64,000 nucleotides of DNA, taken from Ichthyocystis sparus (lineage in GTDB: Bacteria; Pseudomonadota; Gammaproteobacteria; Burkholderiales; 2013Ark19i). Location: the NCBI RefSeq assembly GCF_900078755.1, contig NZ_FKIH01000006.1; one strand, 5' to 3'. Below, piece after piece: positions 29,459 through 38,117 of this stretch. A model generated the notes under the pieces. The model worked only from the letters and a program-made list of their open reading frames with translations, was not told the DNA's origin and did no database searches. The position numbers were made by a program, and so were the translations under genes. Numbering within the stretch: the stretch's first letter is position 1; each line of letters starts with the position of its first letter.

Positions 29459-31447
29459 ATGGCGTGCTCCGACAGTTTACCGGTGCGGTTTTCTTCTTTC
29501 TCTGGTGAGGCCTTGTTGTCTTCTGACAAGAGTGATCCATATATATCTACTAAGCATGTCAGTAATATTTATTCGTTAAACTCTAAGGTTCAGATAGATG
29601 GTGAGGGTATTGTTTGTACTCATTTATCAGCTTTATACGTTTCTGAAAGCATTAAATACCATAATAAAGCTAAAAAACTTAGAGTCCATGATTTACTGGG
29701 AAGTACGGAATCAATAAGGAGAGCTGCTCCTGGTAATATTCATGATCTGTATGATCAGATGTTAGGTAAATCATCTAATAGATATATTATAGTTTGTGAT
29801 AGATTTGGTTGTTTTTTGCATGAAATTTCTACAAATACTGCTGTTAATAATCAAAGATTGTTTTTGTTGAGTAGTTGTAGCCATGTAATGGCATTAAGGG
29901 TTATTTGTAAATTAAAAACTAATCAACTAGGTAACGTTGAACGTAGATATGTAATTCATTTTTTTGATCCAAACAAAACTAATGTTGTTTCTCGTAGTGA
30001 AGTTAGTGATCCGAATTTTTTCTTGAATGAAGATAAGTTTTCTTTGCGTAAGTTTATTGGTAGTAATTGTTACGGTGAATATTTTGAGCAGTTGCCAGAT
30101 GCCCCTAAAGAACATGAATTAATGATCTGCGAATGTAGCGATGATGGTATTGTAGGAAGCGAGTGTCTATCAAGATTAGAAACATTATTACATGATGGTA
30201 TTTCAGAGTGCGCGTTATACCATTTAATGGAGAAGGGAGTATGCAATAAAAATATAATGATGATGTCTGAAAAACTATCTTTACTTCCTTCTAGTGTTAG
30301 AGAAAATGTTGTTTTAGGTAGAGGTAGTGATAATGTTTCAGCTTTGCATGTTGCTTTGTCTAATAATAATCATAAATCTATACGAGCATATTGTTACTTG
30401 TTAGACAGTTTATCTTATGATGAAAAGATAAGAGTATTGCCAAATTTACTTATTGCTAGTAATGAACATGGAGAATTAGGACTTGTTGTGGCTATGCAAG
30501 AAAATCATACTGACTCTATCTATGTTTTTTCTGATTTGCTAGAAATGTTACTTTCTTTGAGGGGGGGAATACCTGCGAATAAATTGGCTGATATTATCTT
30601 TAATTTGTTAGTTTATAGGACAAGTAATGGTGAAGAGGGTAGTGGACTATTTATGGCTATGCAGGAGGGGAGTTCATCTGCAATTATTGCTTTTGGTAGA
30701 TTACTGGATGGATTAATTAGCCTTTCTAATGAAGTTTCAGTATTAGAAATTGCTGAAATGATTTTTACTATACTTATGTCTGGGCATGAAGATGTAAGTG
30801 GATTATTTATGGCTATGCAGGGGGGGCATGCATCTGCAATTGTTGCTTTTGGTAGCTTACTGGATAGATTAGTCTACCTTTCTGATGAAGTGCCAGCATT
30901 GGATATTGCTAGAATGATTTTTACTATACTTATGTCTGTCAATGATAGAGGTGTTACTGTATTATATGTGGCCATGCATAATGGCAAAGCATCTTCAATT
31001 TGTTCTTTTAGTAGGTTATTGGAGAGATTAGTATCGTTGGGTTCTATGATTTCTGGAGAACATTTTGAAAAGATGATGTTTGAAATATTGCTGGCAAGAT
31101 CTGACTATAGTAGTGGTTTATTTGAAGCGCTTAAAAATAATCATGTAGATTCTATCAGGGAATATTGTTCTTTATTGGGAGTGATTAGCCAATCTAAGTT
31201 GCCAGATCTATTAGCCGCCAAAAATGTTCATGGAATTACAGGTATATTGTTTGCAAATGAAGAAACGGTTGATTTTTACTTTAATATATTGAAGGAATTT
31301 ACTGTTGATGTGTTATCAGAATTGCTATCGATTTTAGAAAAAGTAAGACATGCAAACAAGTACGCAGAACTCGCAAGTGATGATAGAGCTAGGATTGTGA
31401 AATACGAAAGTTTCCTTCTACAATTAGAAGGTATTATAAATTCATAA
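29459..31447 (+). CDS. ShET2/OspD3-EspL-like cysteine-protease effector, subfamily C, member 10
   Basis: ATG at 29459 (MACSDSLPVRFSSFSG) is preferred to the in-frame ATG at 29450, which lies inside the GGATGTATAAT leader. Product is 662 residues with Cys53 (VCTHLSALY), His142 (SHVMAL), Asp170 (FFDPNKTN). Seven repeat units; the fifth reads VLYVAMHNGK where siblings have GLCVAM. Over residues about 300-345 its DNA is identical to member 11 for more than 100 bases. The tail (LEKVRHANKY, LEGIINS) differs from members 9 and 11. Copies this alike suggest recent duplication or conversion. Confidence 0.84.
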   Translation: MACSDSLPVRFSSFSGEALLSSDKSDPYISTKHVSNIYSLNSKVQIDGEGIVCTHLSALYVSESIKYHNKAKKLRVHDLLGSTESIRRAAPGNIHDLYDQMLGKSSNRYIIVCDRFGCFLHEISTNTAVNNQRLFLLSSCSHVMALRVICKLKTNQLGNVERRYVIHFFDPNKTNVVSRSEVSDPNFFLNEDKFSLRKFIGSNCYGEYFEQLPDAPKEHELMICECSDDGIVGSECLSRLETLLHDGISECALYHLMEKGVCNKNIMMMSEKLSLLPSSVRENVVLGRGSDNVSALHVALSNNNHKSIRAYCYLLDSLSYDEKIRVLPNLLIASNEHGELGLVVAMQENHTDSIYVFSDLLEMLLSLRGGIPANKLADIIFNLLVYRTSNGEEGSGLFMAMQEGSSSAIIAFGRLLDGLISLSNEVSVLEIAEMIFTILMSGHEDVSGLFMAMQGGHASAIVAFGSLLDRLVYLSDEVPALDIARMIFTILMSVNDRGVTVLYVAMHNGKASSICSFSRLLERLVSLGSMISGEHFEKMMFEILLARSDYSSGLFEALKNNHVDSIREYCSLLGVISQSKLPDLLAAKNVHGITGILFANEETVDFYFNILKEFTVDVLSELLSILEKVRHANKYAELASDDRARIVKYESFLLQLEGIINS

Positions 31448-31655
31448 TACGCTAAATCTGCTTTTTCATTATTTATTATATTTTTCCTATATTTATTATT
31501 GTTTTCTTGGCTTTTGTTGTGTTTAATCATCATAGATATTATCTCTGTAAGTACTATATTAATTTTAATTTTGGTTGGCTATCATAATTGTAGTTGTGTA
31601 ATTTGAGATGATCATCTAAAAATAACTAAGCTTAATCTAAGGAGTAAAAGTTAAT

Positions 31656-31871
31656 ATGTATGAGCTATCTTGTACTTTTTATGCATTACCAATACCGTTA
31701 TTGCCATTAACTGTTGTGATAGTAAATAGATGTTCGTTAATTTTTTGCATATTACTCAATAAATGTGGCACATTATGTGAAGATTTTTATACTCTATTGA
31801 AGCGTGACAATTTGATATTATTGTTGGGTAGATTATATTTTTTAGTAAGTTTGACTGTTTTTTTTGTGTAA
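31656..31871 (+). CDS. Small hydrophobic protein carried in the array spacer, second copy (uncertain)
   Basis: A 71-codon frame (MYELSCTFYALPIPLL) homologous to 28802-29035, with AAGGAG about 11 bases upstream. The first 60 residues align, then the copies diverge after a short insertion (RLYFLVSL), and this copy ends at VFFV. Most differences from the first copy change the amino acid, which argues against strong selection on the protein. Confidence 0.35.
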   Translation: MYELSCTFYALPIPLLPLTVVIVNRCSLIFCILLNKCGTLCEDFYTLLKRDNLILLLGRLYFLVSLTVFFV

Positions 31872-32132
31872 TTATGTAAGTTTACCACAACACTAGTATT
31901 ACACATGTTCATTAGATGACAACTGTGCAATGGTAGTAGTAAATATTTTTATGTAATTGGGTAGTAAGGGTTATTACGTCATATTTTCCTATAGATACGC
32001 ATAATCAGTTAGCGCTTTGGATTGATATTATACTATATAAAATAGTAATTATAAATAATACATTGATAAATTATTCAATAATCTGCTATTCATGTCCGTT
32101 ACCCAAGATGGTACTTCACGACTATTTATAGT

Positions 32133-32184
32133 TTTTGATAATGATCGTGATAATTTTTTTCACAGTGTGAATTAATTTATTGAG
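32133..32184 (+). promoter_or_regulatory. Conserved upstream block, member 11
   Basis: Copy of the block described at 26371 (TTTTGATAATGATCGTGATA, then TTTTTTTCACAGTG), 185 bases before the ATG. Confidence 0.35.
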
Positions 32185-32317
32185 ATCCACTTTGTACATA
32201 TAGATTAAATCGTACAGGTTACTGCATTATCTTTTTCTTTTAGTTAGGCAATAGCTGGGGTTATTGTTGTCCACAGTTGTAGCTTGGCTACGGTTATAAG
32301 TGTTTTGGAGGTATAAT

Positions 32318-34306
32318 ATGGCGTGCTCTGGCAGTTTACCGGTGAGGTTTTCTTCTTTCTCTGGTGAGGCCTTGTTGTCTTCTGACAAGAGTGATCCATA
32401 TGTATCTACTAAGTACGTCAGTAATATTTATTCCTTAAACTCTAAGGTTCAGATAGATGGTGAGGGTATTGTTTGTACTCATTTATCAGCTTTATACGTT
32501 TCTGAAAGCATTAAATACCATAATAAAGCTAAAAAACTTAGAGTCCATGATTTACTGGGAAGTACGGAATCAATAAGGAGAGCTGCTCCTGGTAATATTC
32601 ATGATCTGTATGGTCAGATGTTAAGTAAATCATCTAATAGATATATTATAGTTTGCGATAGATTTGGTTGTTTTTTGCATGAAATTGCTACAAATACCGG
32701 TGTTAATAGTCAAAGATTGTTTTTATTGAGTAGTTGTGATCATGTAATGGCATTAAGGGTTATTTGTAAATTAAAAACTGATCAATTAGGTAACATTGAA
32801 CGTAGGTATGTACTTCATTTTTTTGATCCAAACAAAACTAATGTTATTTCTCGCAGCGAAGTTGGTGATCCGAGTTTTTTCTTGAATGAAGATAAGTTTT
32901 CTTTACGTAGGTTTATTGGTAGTAATTGTTACGGTGAATATTTTGAGCAATTGCCAGATGCCCCTAAAGAACATGAATTAATGATCTGCGAATGTAGTGT
33001 TGATGATGTTGTAGGAAGCGAGTGTCTATCAAGATTAGAAACATTGTTACATGATGGTATTTCAGAGTGCGCGTTATACCATTTAATGGAGAAGGGAGTA
33101 TGCAGTAAAAATATAATGATGATGTCTGAAAAACTATCTTTACTTCCTTCTAGTGTCAGAGAAACTGTTGTTTTAGGTAGAGGTAGTAATAATGTTTCAG
33201 CTTTGCATGTTGCTTTGTCTAATAATAATCATAAATCTATACGAGCATATTGTTACTTGTTAGACAGTTTATCTTATGATGAAAAGATAAGAGTATTGCC
33301 AAATTTACTTATTGCTAGTAATGAACATGGAGAATCGGCCCTGGTTGTAGCTATGCAAGAAAATCATACTGACTCTATCTATGTTTTTTCTGATTTGCTA
33401 GAAATGTTACTTTCTTTGAGGGGGGGAATACCTGCTAATAAATTGGCTGAGATTATCTTTAATTTATTAGCTTCTAGGACAAGTAATAGTGAAGATGGTA
33501 GTGGACTATTTATGGCTATGCAGGAGGGAAGTTCATCCTCAATTGTTGCTTTTGGTAGACTACTGGATGGATTAATTAGCCTTTCTAGTGAAGTTTCAGT
33601 ATTAGAAATTGCTGAAATGATTTTTACTATACTTCATTCTGATTATGAAGATGTAAATGGATTATTTATGGCTATGCAGGAGGGACATGCAGATACAATT
33701 GTTGCTTTTGGTGGCTTACTGGATAGATTAGTCTACCTTTCTGATGAAGTGCCAGCATTAGATATTGCGAGAATGGTTTTTACTATACTTATGTCTGTCA
33801 ATGATAGAGGTGTTACTGGATTATGTGTGGCCATGCATAATGCTAAGGCATCTTCAATTTGCTCTTTTAGTAGATTGTTGGAGAGATTAGTATATTTGGG
33901 TAATATGATTTCTAGAGACCATTTTGAAAAGATGATGTTTGAAATATTGCTGGCAAGATCTGACTATAGTAGTGGTTTATTTGAAGCGCTTGAAAATAAT
34001 TATGTAGATTCTATTAGGGAATATTGTTCTTTATTGGGAGTGATTAGCCAATCTAAGTGGCCAGATCTATTAGCCGCCAAAAATGTTCATGGAATTACAG
34101 GTATATTGTTTGCAAGTGAAGAAACGGTTGATTTTTACTTTAATATATTGAAGGAATTTACCGTTGACGTGTTATCAGAATTGCTGTCTATATTAGAAGA
34201 TATGAGGCATACAAATGAGTATGCAGAACTTGCAAGTGATGATGGAGCTAGGGCCTTAAAATACGAAGGTTTTCTTCTGCAATTAGGAGAAATTGTAAAT
34301 TCATAA
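32318..34306 (+). CDS. ShET2/OspD3-EspL-like cysteine-protease effector, subfamily C, member 11 (mosaic)
   Basis: ATG at 32318 (MACSGSLPVRFSSFSG) follows GGAGGTATAAT; an ATG-type start six codons earlier (32300) lies in the leader. Product is 662 residues with Cys53, His142 (DHVMAL), Asp170 and seven repeat units. The sequence alternates between its neighbours. VYLGNMISRDHFEKMM and FASEET match member 9, but RSDYSSGLFEAL and VDFYFNILKEFTVDV match member 10, and the tail returns to the member 9 form (DMRHTN, LGEIVNS). That pattern is expected from gene conversion between adjacent copies. The DKSDPY motif is followed by VSTKYVSN. Confidence 0.84.
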   Translation: MACSGSLPVRFSSFSGEALLSSDKSDPYVSTKYVSNIYSLNSKVQIDGEGIVCTHLSALYVSESIKYHNKAKKLRVHDLLGSTESIRRAAPGNIHDLYGQMLSKSSNRYIIVCDRFGCFLHEIATNTGVNSQRLFLLSSCDHVMALRVICKLKTDQLGNIERRYVLHFFDPNKTNVISRSEVGDPSFFLNEDKFSLRRFIGSNCYGEYFEQLPDAPKEHELMICECSVDDVVGSECLSRLETLLHDGISECALYHLMEKGVCSKNIMMMSEKLSLLPSSVRETVVLGRGSNNVSALHVALSNNNHKSIRAYCYLLDSLSYDEKIRVLPNLLIASNEHGESALVVAMQENHTDSIYVFSDLLEMLLSLRGGIPANKLAEIIFNLLASRTSNSEDGSGLFMAMQEGSSSSIVAFGRLLDGLISLSSEVSVLEIAEMIFTILHSDYEDVNGLFMAMQEGHADTIVAFGGLLDRLVYLSDEVPALDIARMVFTILMSVNDRGVTGLCVAMHNAKASSICSFSRLLERLVYLGNMISRDHFEKMMFEILLARSDYSSGLFEALENNYVDSIREYCSLLGVISQSKWPDLLAAKNVHGITGILFASEETVDFYFNILKEFTVDVLSELLSILEDMRHTNEYAELASDDGARALKYEGFLLQLGEIVNS

Positions 34307-35234
34307 TACGCTAAATCCTCAACTTTTGTTGTATCTAAGCACCGTAAATATTATCTCTGTAAACACTGTATTGCGATTTTAATTTTGGTCAATTATCATA
34401 ATGATAATTGCGTAATTCGAGAATTATCTAAAAATAACTAAGCTTAATCTAGGAAGTAAAAGTTAGTATAGTGTGACTTTATTGTACTTATCATTAATTA
34501 TTAGTACCGCTATTGCTACTTTCTTTGAAGATTTTTTACCCTCTACTAGGGAATAATAATTTTATATTATGTGGTATGTATTATATCTTTTATTGGGTTT
34601 GGGTGTTTTTTTATGTAAGTTTATTACAAGCACTAATATTAAATGTGTTTATTAGATAGCAGTGATGTAGCGTCTGCCGTTGTAGACAAGGCTAGTAGTA
34701 GATATTTTTTTTGTAATTGGGAGGTAAAGATTTTTATGTCGCGTCTGTATAGGTACGTATCATATAATATTTATCCATAGTATAACTGACACAATTATCT
34801 CTTTCTCTGGTGAGGTCGGGTACTTGCTTAACAAGCACATAGAATTAGTTGATGTTTTGGGTTGATGCTATTACTATATATAAATAGTAATTATAAGTAA
34901 GGTATTGATTAATTTTTTAATTATCCACTATCCACATGTAGTAATCACGATGGTGCTTCGTGACCATTGTTTATAGTTTTTGATAATGATCGTGATCGGG
35001 ATAATTTTTTTATTTTATAATATTAATTAATTTATTAAGTTATATTAACTATACTTTGATTCTTACCATGTACACCTCGTGCTTACGTAATTTTTACATA
35101 TATCTTTTGTGCATATGAGTAATATGAGTAAATAAATTATGAATATTATTGCAGTTGTTTTTTTTCTGGATTGGGTGACCTGCTTAGATCATTGCTACCT
35201 ATAGTTATAAGTGTAAGTATTTTGGGGAGATAAG
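34307..35234. other. Spacer between members 11 and 12
   Basis: About 930 bases. A decayed copy of the small hydrophobic frame begins near 34467, where the start reads ATA followed by an early stop. At 34796-34818 a stretch (TCTCTTTCTCTGGTGAGGTC) is nearly identical to the coding start of member 12 (35268 on), although the sequence around it is ordinary spacer. The conserved block lies at 34979-35040. Confidence 0.5.
34979..35040 (+). promoter_or_regulatory. Conserved upstream block, member 12
   Basis: Expanded variant of the block described at 26371 (TGATAATGATCGTGATCGGG, then ATAATTTTTTTA), about 255 bases before the ATG, with the CACAGTGTG half altered. Confidence 0.3.
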
Positions 35235-37229
35235 ATGGCGTGCTTTAGTGGTTTTCCAGTACGGATTTCCTCTTTCTCTGGTGAGGTCTTGTCGTCTTCT
35301 GACAAGAGTGATCCATACATATCTTATAATAAGTACGTCAGTGAAATTGCTCCGTTAAACTCTAAGGTCCAGATAGATGGCAATAGTATTGTATGCTCTC
35401 AGTTATCAGCTATATACGTTTCTGAAAACATCAAACACCGTGATGATACTAAAAAACTTAGAGTACATGATTTATTGGGAAGTATGGAATCAATAAGGAG
35501 GGCTGCTCCTGCCAATGTTCATGTTCTGTATGATCAGATGTTAAGTAAATCATCTAATAGATATATTATAGTTTGCGATAGATTTGGTTATTTTTTGCAT
35601 GAAATTGCTACAAATACCGCTGTTAATAATCAAAGATTGTTTTTGTTGAGTAGTTGTAGCCATGTAATGGCATTAAGGGTTATTTGTAAATTAAAAACTG
35701 ATCAATTAGGCAACAGTGAACTTAGATATGTAATTCATTTTTTTGATCCAAACAAAACTAATGTTGTTTCTCGTAGTGAAGTTAGTGATCCGAGTTCATT
35801 CTTGAATGAAGATAAGTTTTCTTTACGTAGGTTTATTGGTAATAATTATTACAGTGAATATTTTGAACGATTACTAGATGCTCCTGAAGAATGTGAATTA
35901 ATGATCTGCGAATGTAGTGGTGATGATGTTGTAGGAAGCGAGTGTCTATCAAGATTAGAAACATTGTTACATGATGGTATTTCAGAGTGCGCGTTATACC
36001 ATTTAATGGAGAAGGGAGTATGCAGTAAAAATATAATGATGATGTCTGAAAAACTATCTTTACTTCCTTCTAGTGTCAGAGAAACTGTTGTTTTCGGTAG
36101 AGGTAGTGATAATGTTTCAGCTTTGCATGTTGCTTTGTCTAATAATAATCATAGTTCCATATTGGCATATTGTTATCTGTTAGATAATTTATCTGACGCT
36201 GAAAAGATAAAAGTATTGCCACGTTTACTTATTGCTAGTAATGAACGTGGAGAATCAGGACTTTTTTTAGCTGTGCAAGAAGATAAGGCTGATTCTATCT
36301 GTGCTTTTGCTAATTTGCTGGATATGTTGCTTTCGTTGAGGGTAGAAATACCTGCTAGTAGATTGGCTGATATTATATTTGATTTGTTAACTTCTAAGTC
36401 TAGTGGCATTGAACCTAGTACTGCATTGTTTATAGCCATGCAGGAGGGGTGTTCGTCTGCAATTGTTGCTTTTGGGATACTACTAGATAGATTAATTAGT
36501 CTTTCTTATGAAGTGCCAGCATCAGACATTGCTAAAATGATTTTTACTATACTGAAGTCTGATAGAGTAGATGTAAGTGGATTATTTATGGCTATGCAGG
36601 AGGGACGTGCATCTGCAGTTGCTGCTTTTGGTGGTCTACTCGATAGATTAATCTATCTTTCTGATGAAGTTCCAGCATTAGATATTGCTGGAATGATTTT
36701 TAATATACTTATGTCTGTCAACAGTAGAGGTATTACTGGACTATGTATGGCTATGCATAATGATAGGCCATCTACAATTTGTTCTTTTGGTAAATTATTG
36801 GAAAGATTAGTATCTTTGGGTAATTTGATTTCTGGGGACCATATTGAAAGAATGGTGTTTGATATATTGTTTGCAGGATCCGGCCGTGGTAGTAATGGTT
36901 TATTTGAGGCTCTCAGAAATAATAATGTAGATTCTATCAGGGAATATTGTTCTCTATTAAGTATGATTAGCCAATCTAAGTGCCCAGATCTCTTGGCTGC
37001 CAAGGATTCTTGTGGAGTTACAGGCATATTGTTTGCAAATGAAGGAACAGTTGATTTTTACCTTAGTATATTGAGGGGATTTACTGTTGATGTGTTATCA
37101 GAATTGCTATCTATATTAGAAAATGTAAGACATACAGATGAGTATATAGATCTTGCAAGTGATGGTGATGCTGGGATCGTGAAATACGAAAGTTTCCTTG
37201 TGCAATTAGGAGAGGTTATAAATTCATAA
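35235..37229 (+). CDS. ShET2/OspD3-EspL-like cysteine-protease effector, subfamily C, member 12
   Basis: ATG at 35235 follows GGGGAGATAAG. The 664-residue protein has one extra residue after DKSDPYIS (YNKYVSE), putting the triad at Cys54 (VCSQLSAIY), His143 (SHVMAL) and Asp171 (FFDPNKTN). Seven repeat units; the third begins ALFIAMQEGC with a longer lead (KSSGIEPST). Residues 205-300 are almost identical in DNA to member 11, whereas the N-terminus and second half are closer to members 13 and 14 (DSCGVTGILFANEGTVDFYLSILRG, split across the cap), so this gene also looks mosaic. The tail VQLGEVINS is shared with 13 and 14. Confidence 0.84.
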   Translation: MACFSGFPVRISSFSGEVLSSSDKSDPYISYNKYVSEIAPLNSKVQIDGNSIVCSQLSAIYVSENIKHRDDTKKLRVHDLLGSMESIRRAAPANVHVLYDQMLSKSSNRYIIVCDRFGYFLHEIATNTAVNNQRLFLLSSCSHVMALRVICKLKTDQLGNSELRYVIHFFDPNKTNVVSRSEVSDPSSFLNEDKFSLRRFIGNNYYSEYFERLLDAPEECELMICECSGDDVVGSECLSRLETLLHDGISECALYHLMEKGVCSKNIMMMSEKLSLLPSSVRETVVFGRGSDNVSALHVALSNNNHSSILAYCYLLDNLSDAEKIKVLPRLLIASNERGESGLFLAVQEDKADSICAFANLLDMLLSLRVEIPASRLADIIFDLLTSKSSGIEPSTALFIAMQEGCSSAIVAFGILLDRLISLSYEVPASDIAKMIFTILKSDRVDVSGLFMAMQEGRASAVAAFGGLLDRLIYLSDEVPALDIAGMIFNILMSVNSRGITGLCMAMHNDRPSTICSFGKLLERLVSLGNLISGDHIERMVFDILFAGSGRGSNGLFEALRNNNVDSIREYCSLLSMISQSKCPDLLAAKDSCGVTGILFANEGTVDFYLSILRGFTVDVLSELLSILENVRHTDEYIDLASDGDAGIVKYESFLVQLGEVINS

Positions 37230-37435
37230 TACACTGAATTTGCGTTCTTGGTGTCTACTGTATTATTCCTATATTTATTATTGTTTCCTGAAATTTTGTT
37301 GAGTTTAAGCACCATAAATAGTATCTCTGTAAACACCATATTAGTTTTAATTTTTGTTGATTGCCATAATGATAATTGTGTAATTTGATAATCATTTAAG
37401 AATAACTAAAATTAATATGCAAATTAAAAGCTAGT

Positions 37436-37540
37436 ATGGGGGAACTGTTTTGTACCTGTCATGAATTACTAATACAGTTATTACTATTATCTGTTATTAT
37501 AGCAAGTCTATGTCTAATTTTTAGAAGTTATTTTATTTAA
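37436..37540 (+). CDS. Small hydrophobic frame, shortened third copy (uncertain)
   Basis: Starts MGELFCTCHELLIQLL and stops after 34 residues, aligning with the first third of 28802-29035. It is hydrophobic throughout. The early stop suggests decay or that the frame is not functional. Confidence 0.25.
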   Translation: MGELFCTCHELLIQLLLLSVIIASLCLIFRSYFI

Positions 37541-37957
37541 TGGATGTGGTGTTTTTTTGAAGGCTCATACACTCTATTAAAGCATGACAATTTGATATTA
37601 TGTGGGATATATTATATTTTTTGGCTATTTTTGTGATTGTGTAACAAACACTATTATTACACATGTTCATTAGATAGCAGTGATGTAATGGTTGCTGTTA
37701 TATGGCAAAGATAATGGTAAATATTTTTGTTTAATTGGATAGTAAGGATTGTTATGTATGTGGGTATATGTCATGTAATGTTTTACATATTAACTGGTGC
37801 TTTTCCAATGATGTTAAATACTTAAAAGGTACATAGAATCAATTGGTATTTTTGGCTGCATTATATATACATGGATAGTAATTATAAATAAGATATTGAT
37901 TAATTTTTTCATAGTATTGATTAATTGAGTCATATTTTACTACACTTTGATTATTGC

Positions 37958-37980
37958 TATGCCGGCCTCGCGCCGGCATA
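37958..37980. terminator. G+C-rich hairpin, terminator-like
   Basis: TATGCCGGC and GCCGGCATA form a perfect 9-bp stem around a 5-base loop (CTCGC), followed by TCTTTT. It is striking in an A+T-rich spacer and lies 138 bases before member 13. It may be a terminator or attenuator, or a small palindromic insertion. The equivalent point before member 14 (near 40680) has only an imperfect GTGCCGG remnant. Confidence 0.45.
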
Positions 37981-38117
37981 TCTTTTGCGCATGCATGCAG
38001 ATAACTAAAAACTATACAAATTATTGAGGTTATTGCATTTATTTTTTTCTGATGATTATGTAACCTACTGAAGTTATTATCTATTTCCTACAGTTATAAG
38101 TATTTTGGAGATGTAGT

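Larger units (their letters stand above)
31448..32317. other. Spacer between members 10 and 11
   Basis: About 870 bases and the closest match to the preceding spacer. It holds the small hydrophobic frame at 31656-31871, the conserved block at 32133-32184, and a leader with TTTTGGAGGTATAAT. No other gene is visible. Confidence 0.55.
37230..38117. other. Spacer between members 12 and 13
   Basis: About 890 bases. It holds a short third copy of the small hydrophobic frame (37436-37540) and the G+C-rich hairpin at 37958-37980. Compared with sister spacers, the segment carrying the conserved upstream block is missing: AGATATTGATTAATTTTTTC (from 37891) joins directly to sequence that elsewhere follows the block. 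Confidence 0.5.
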
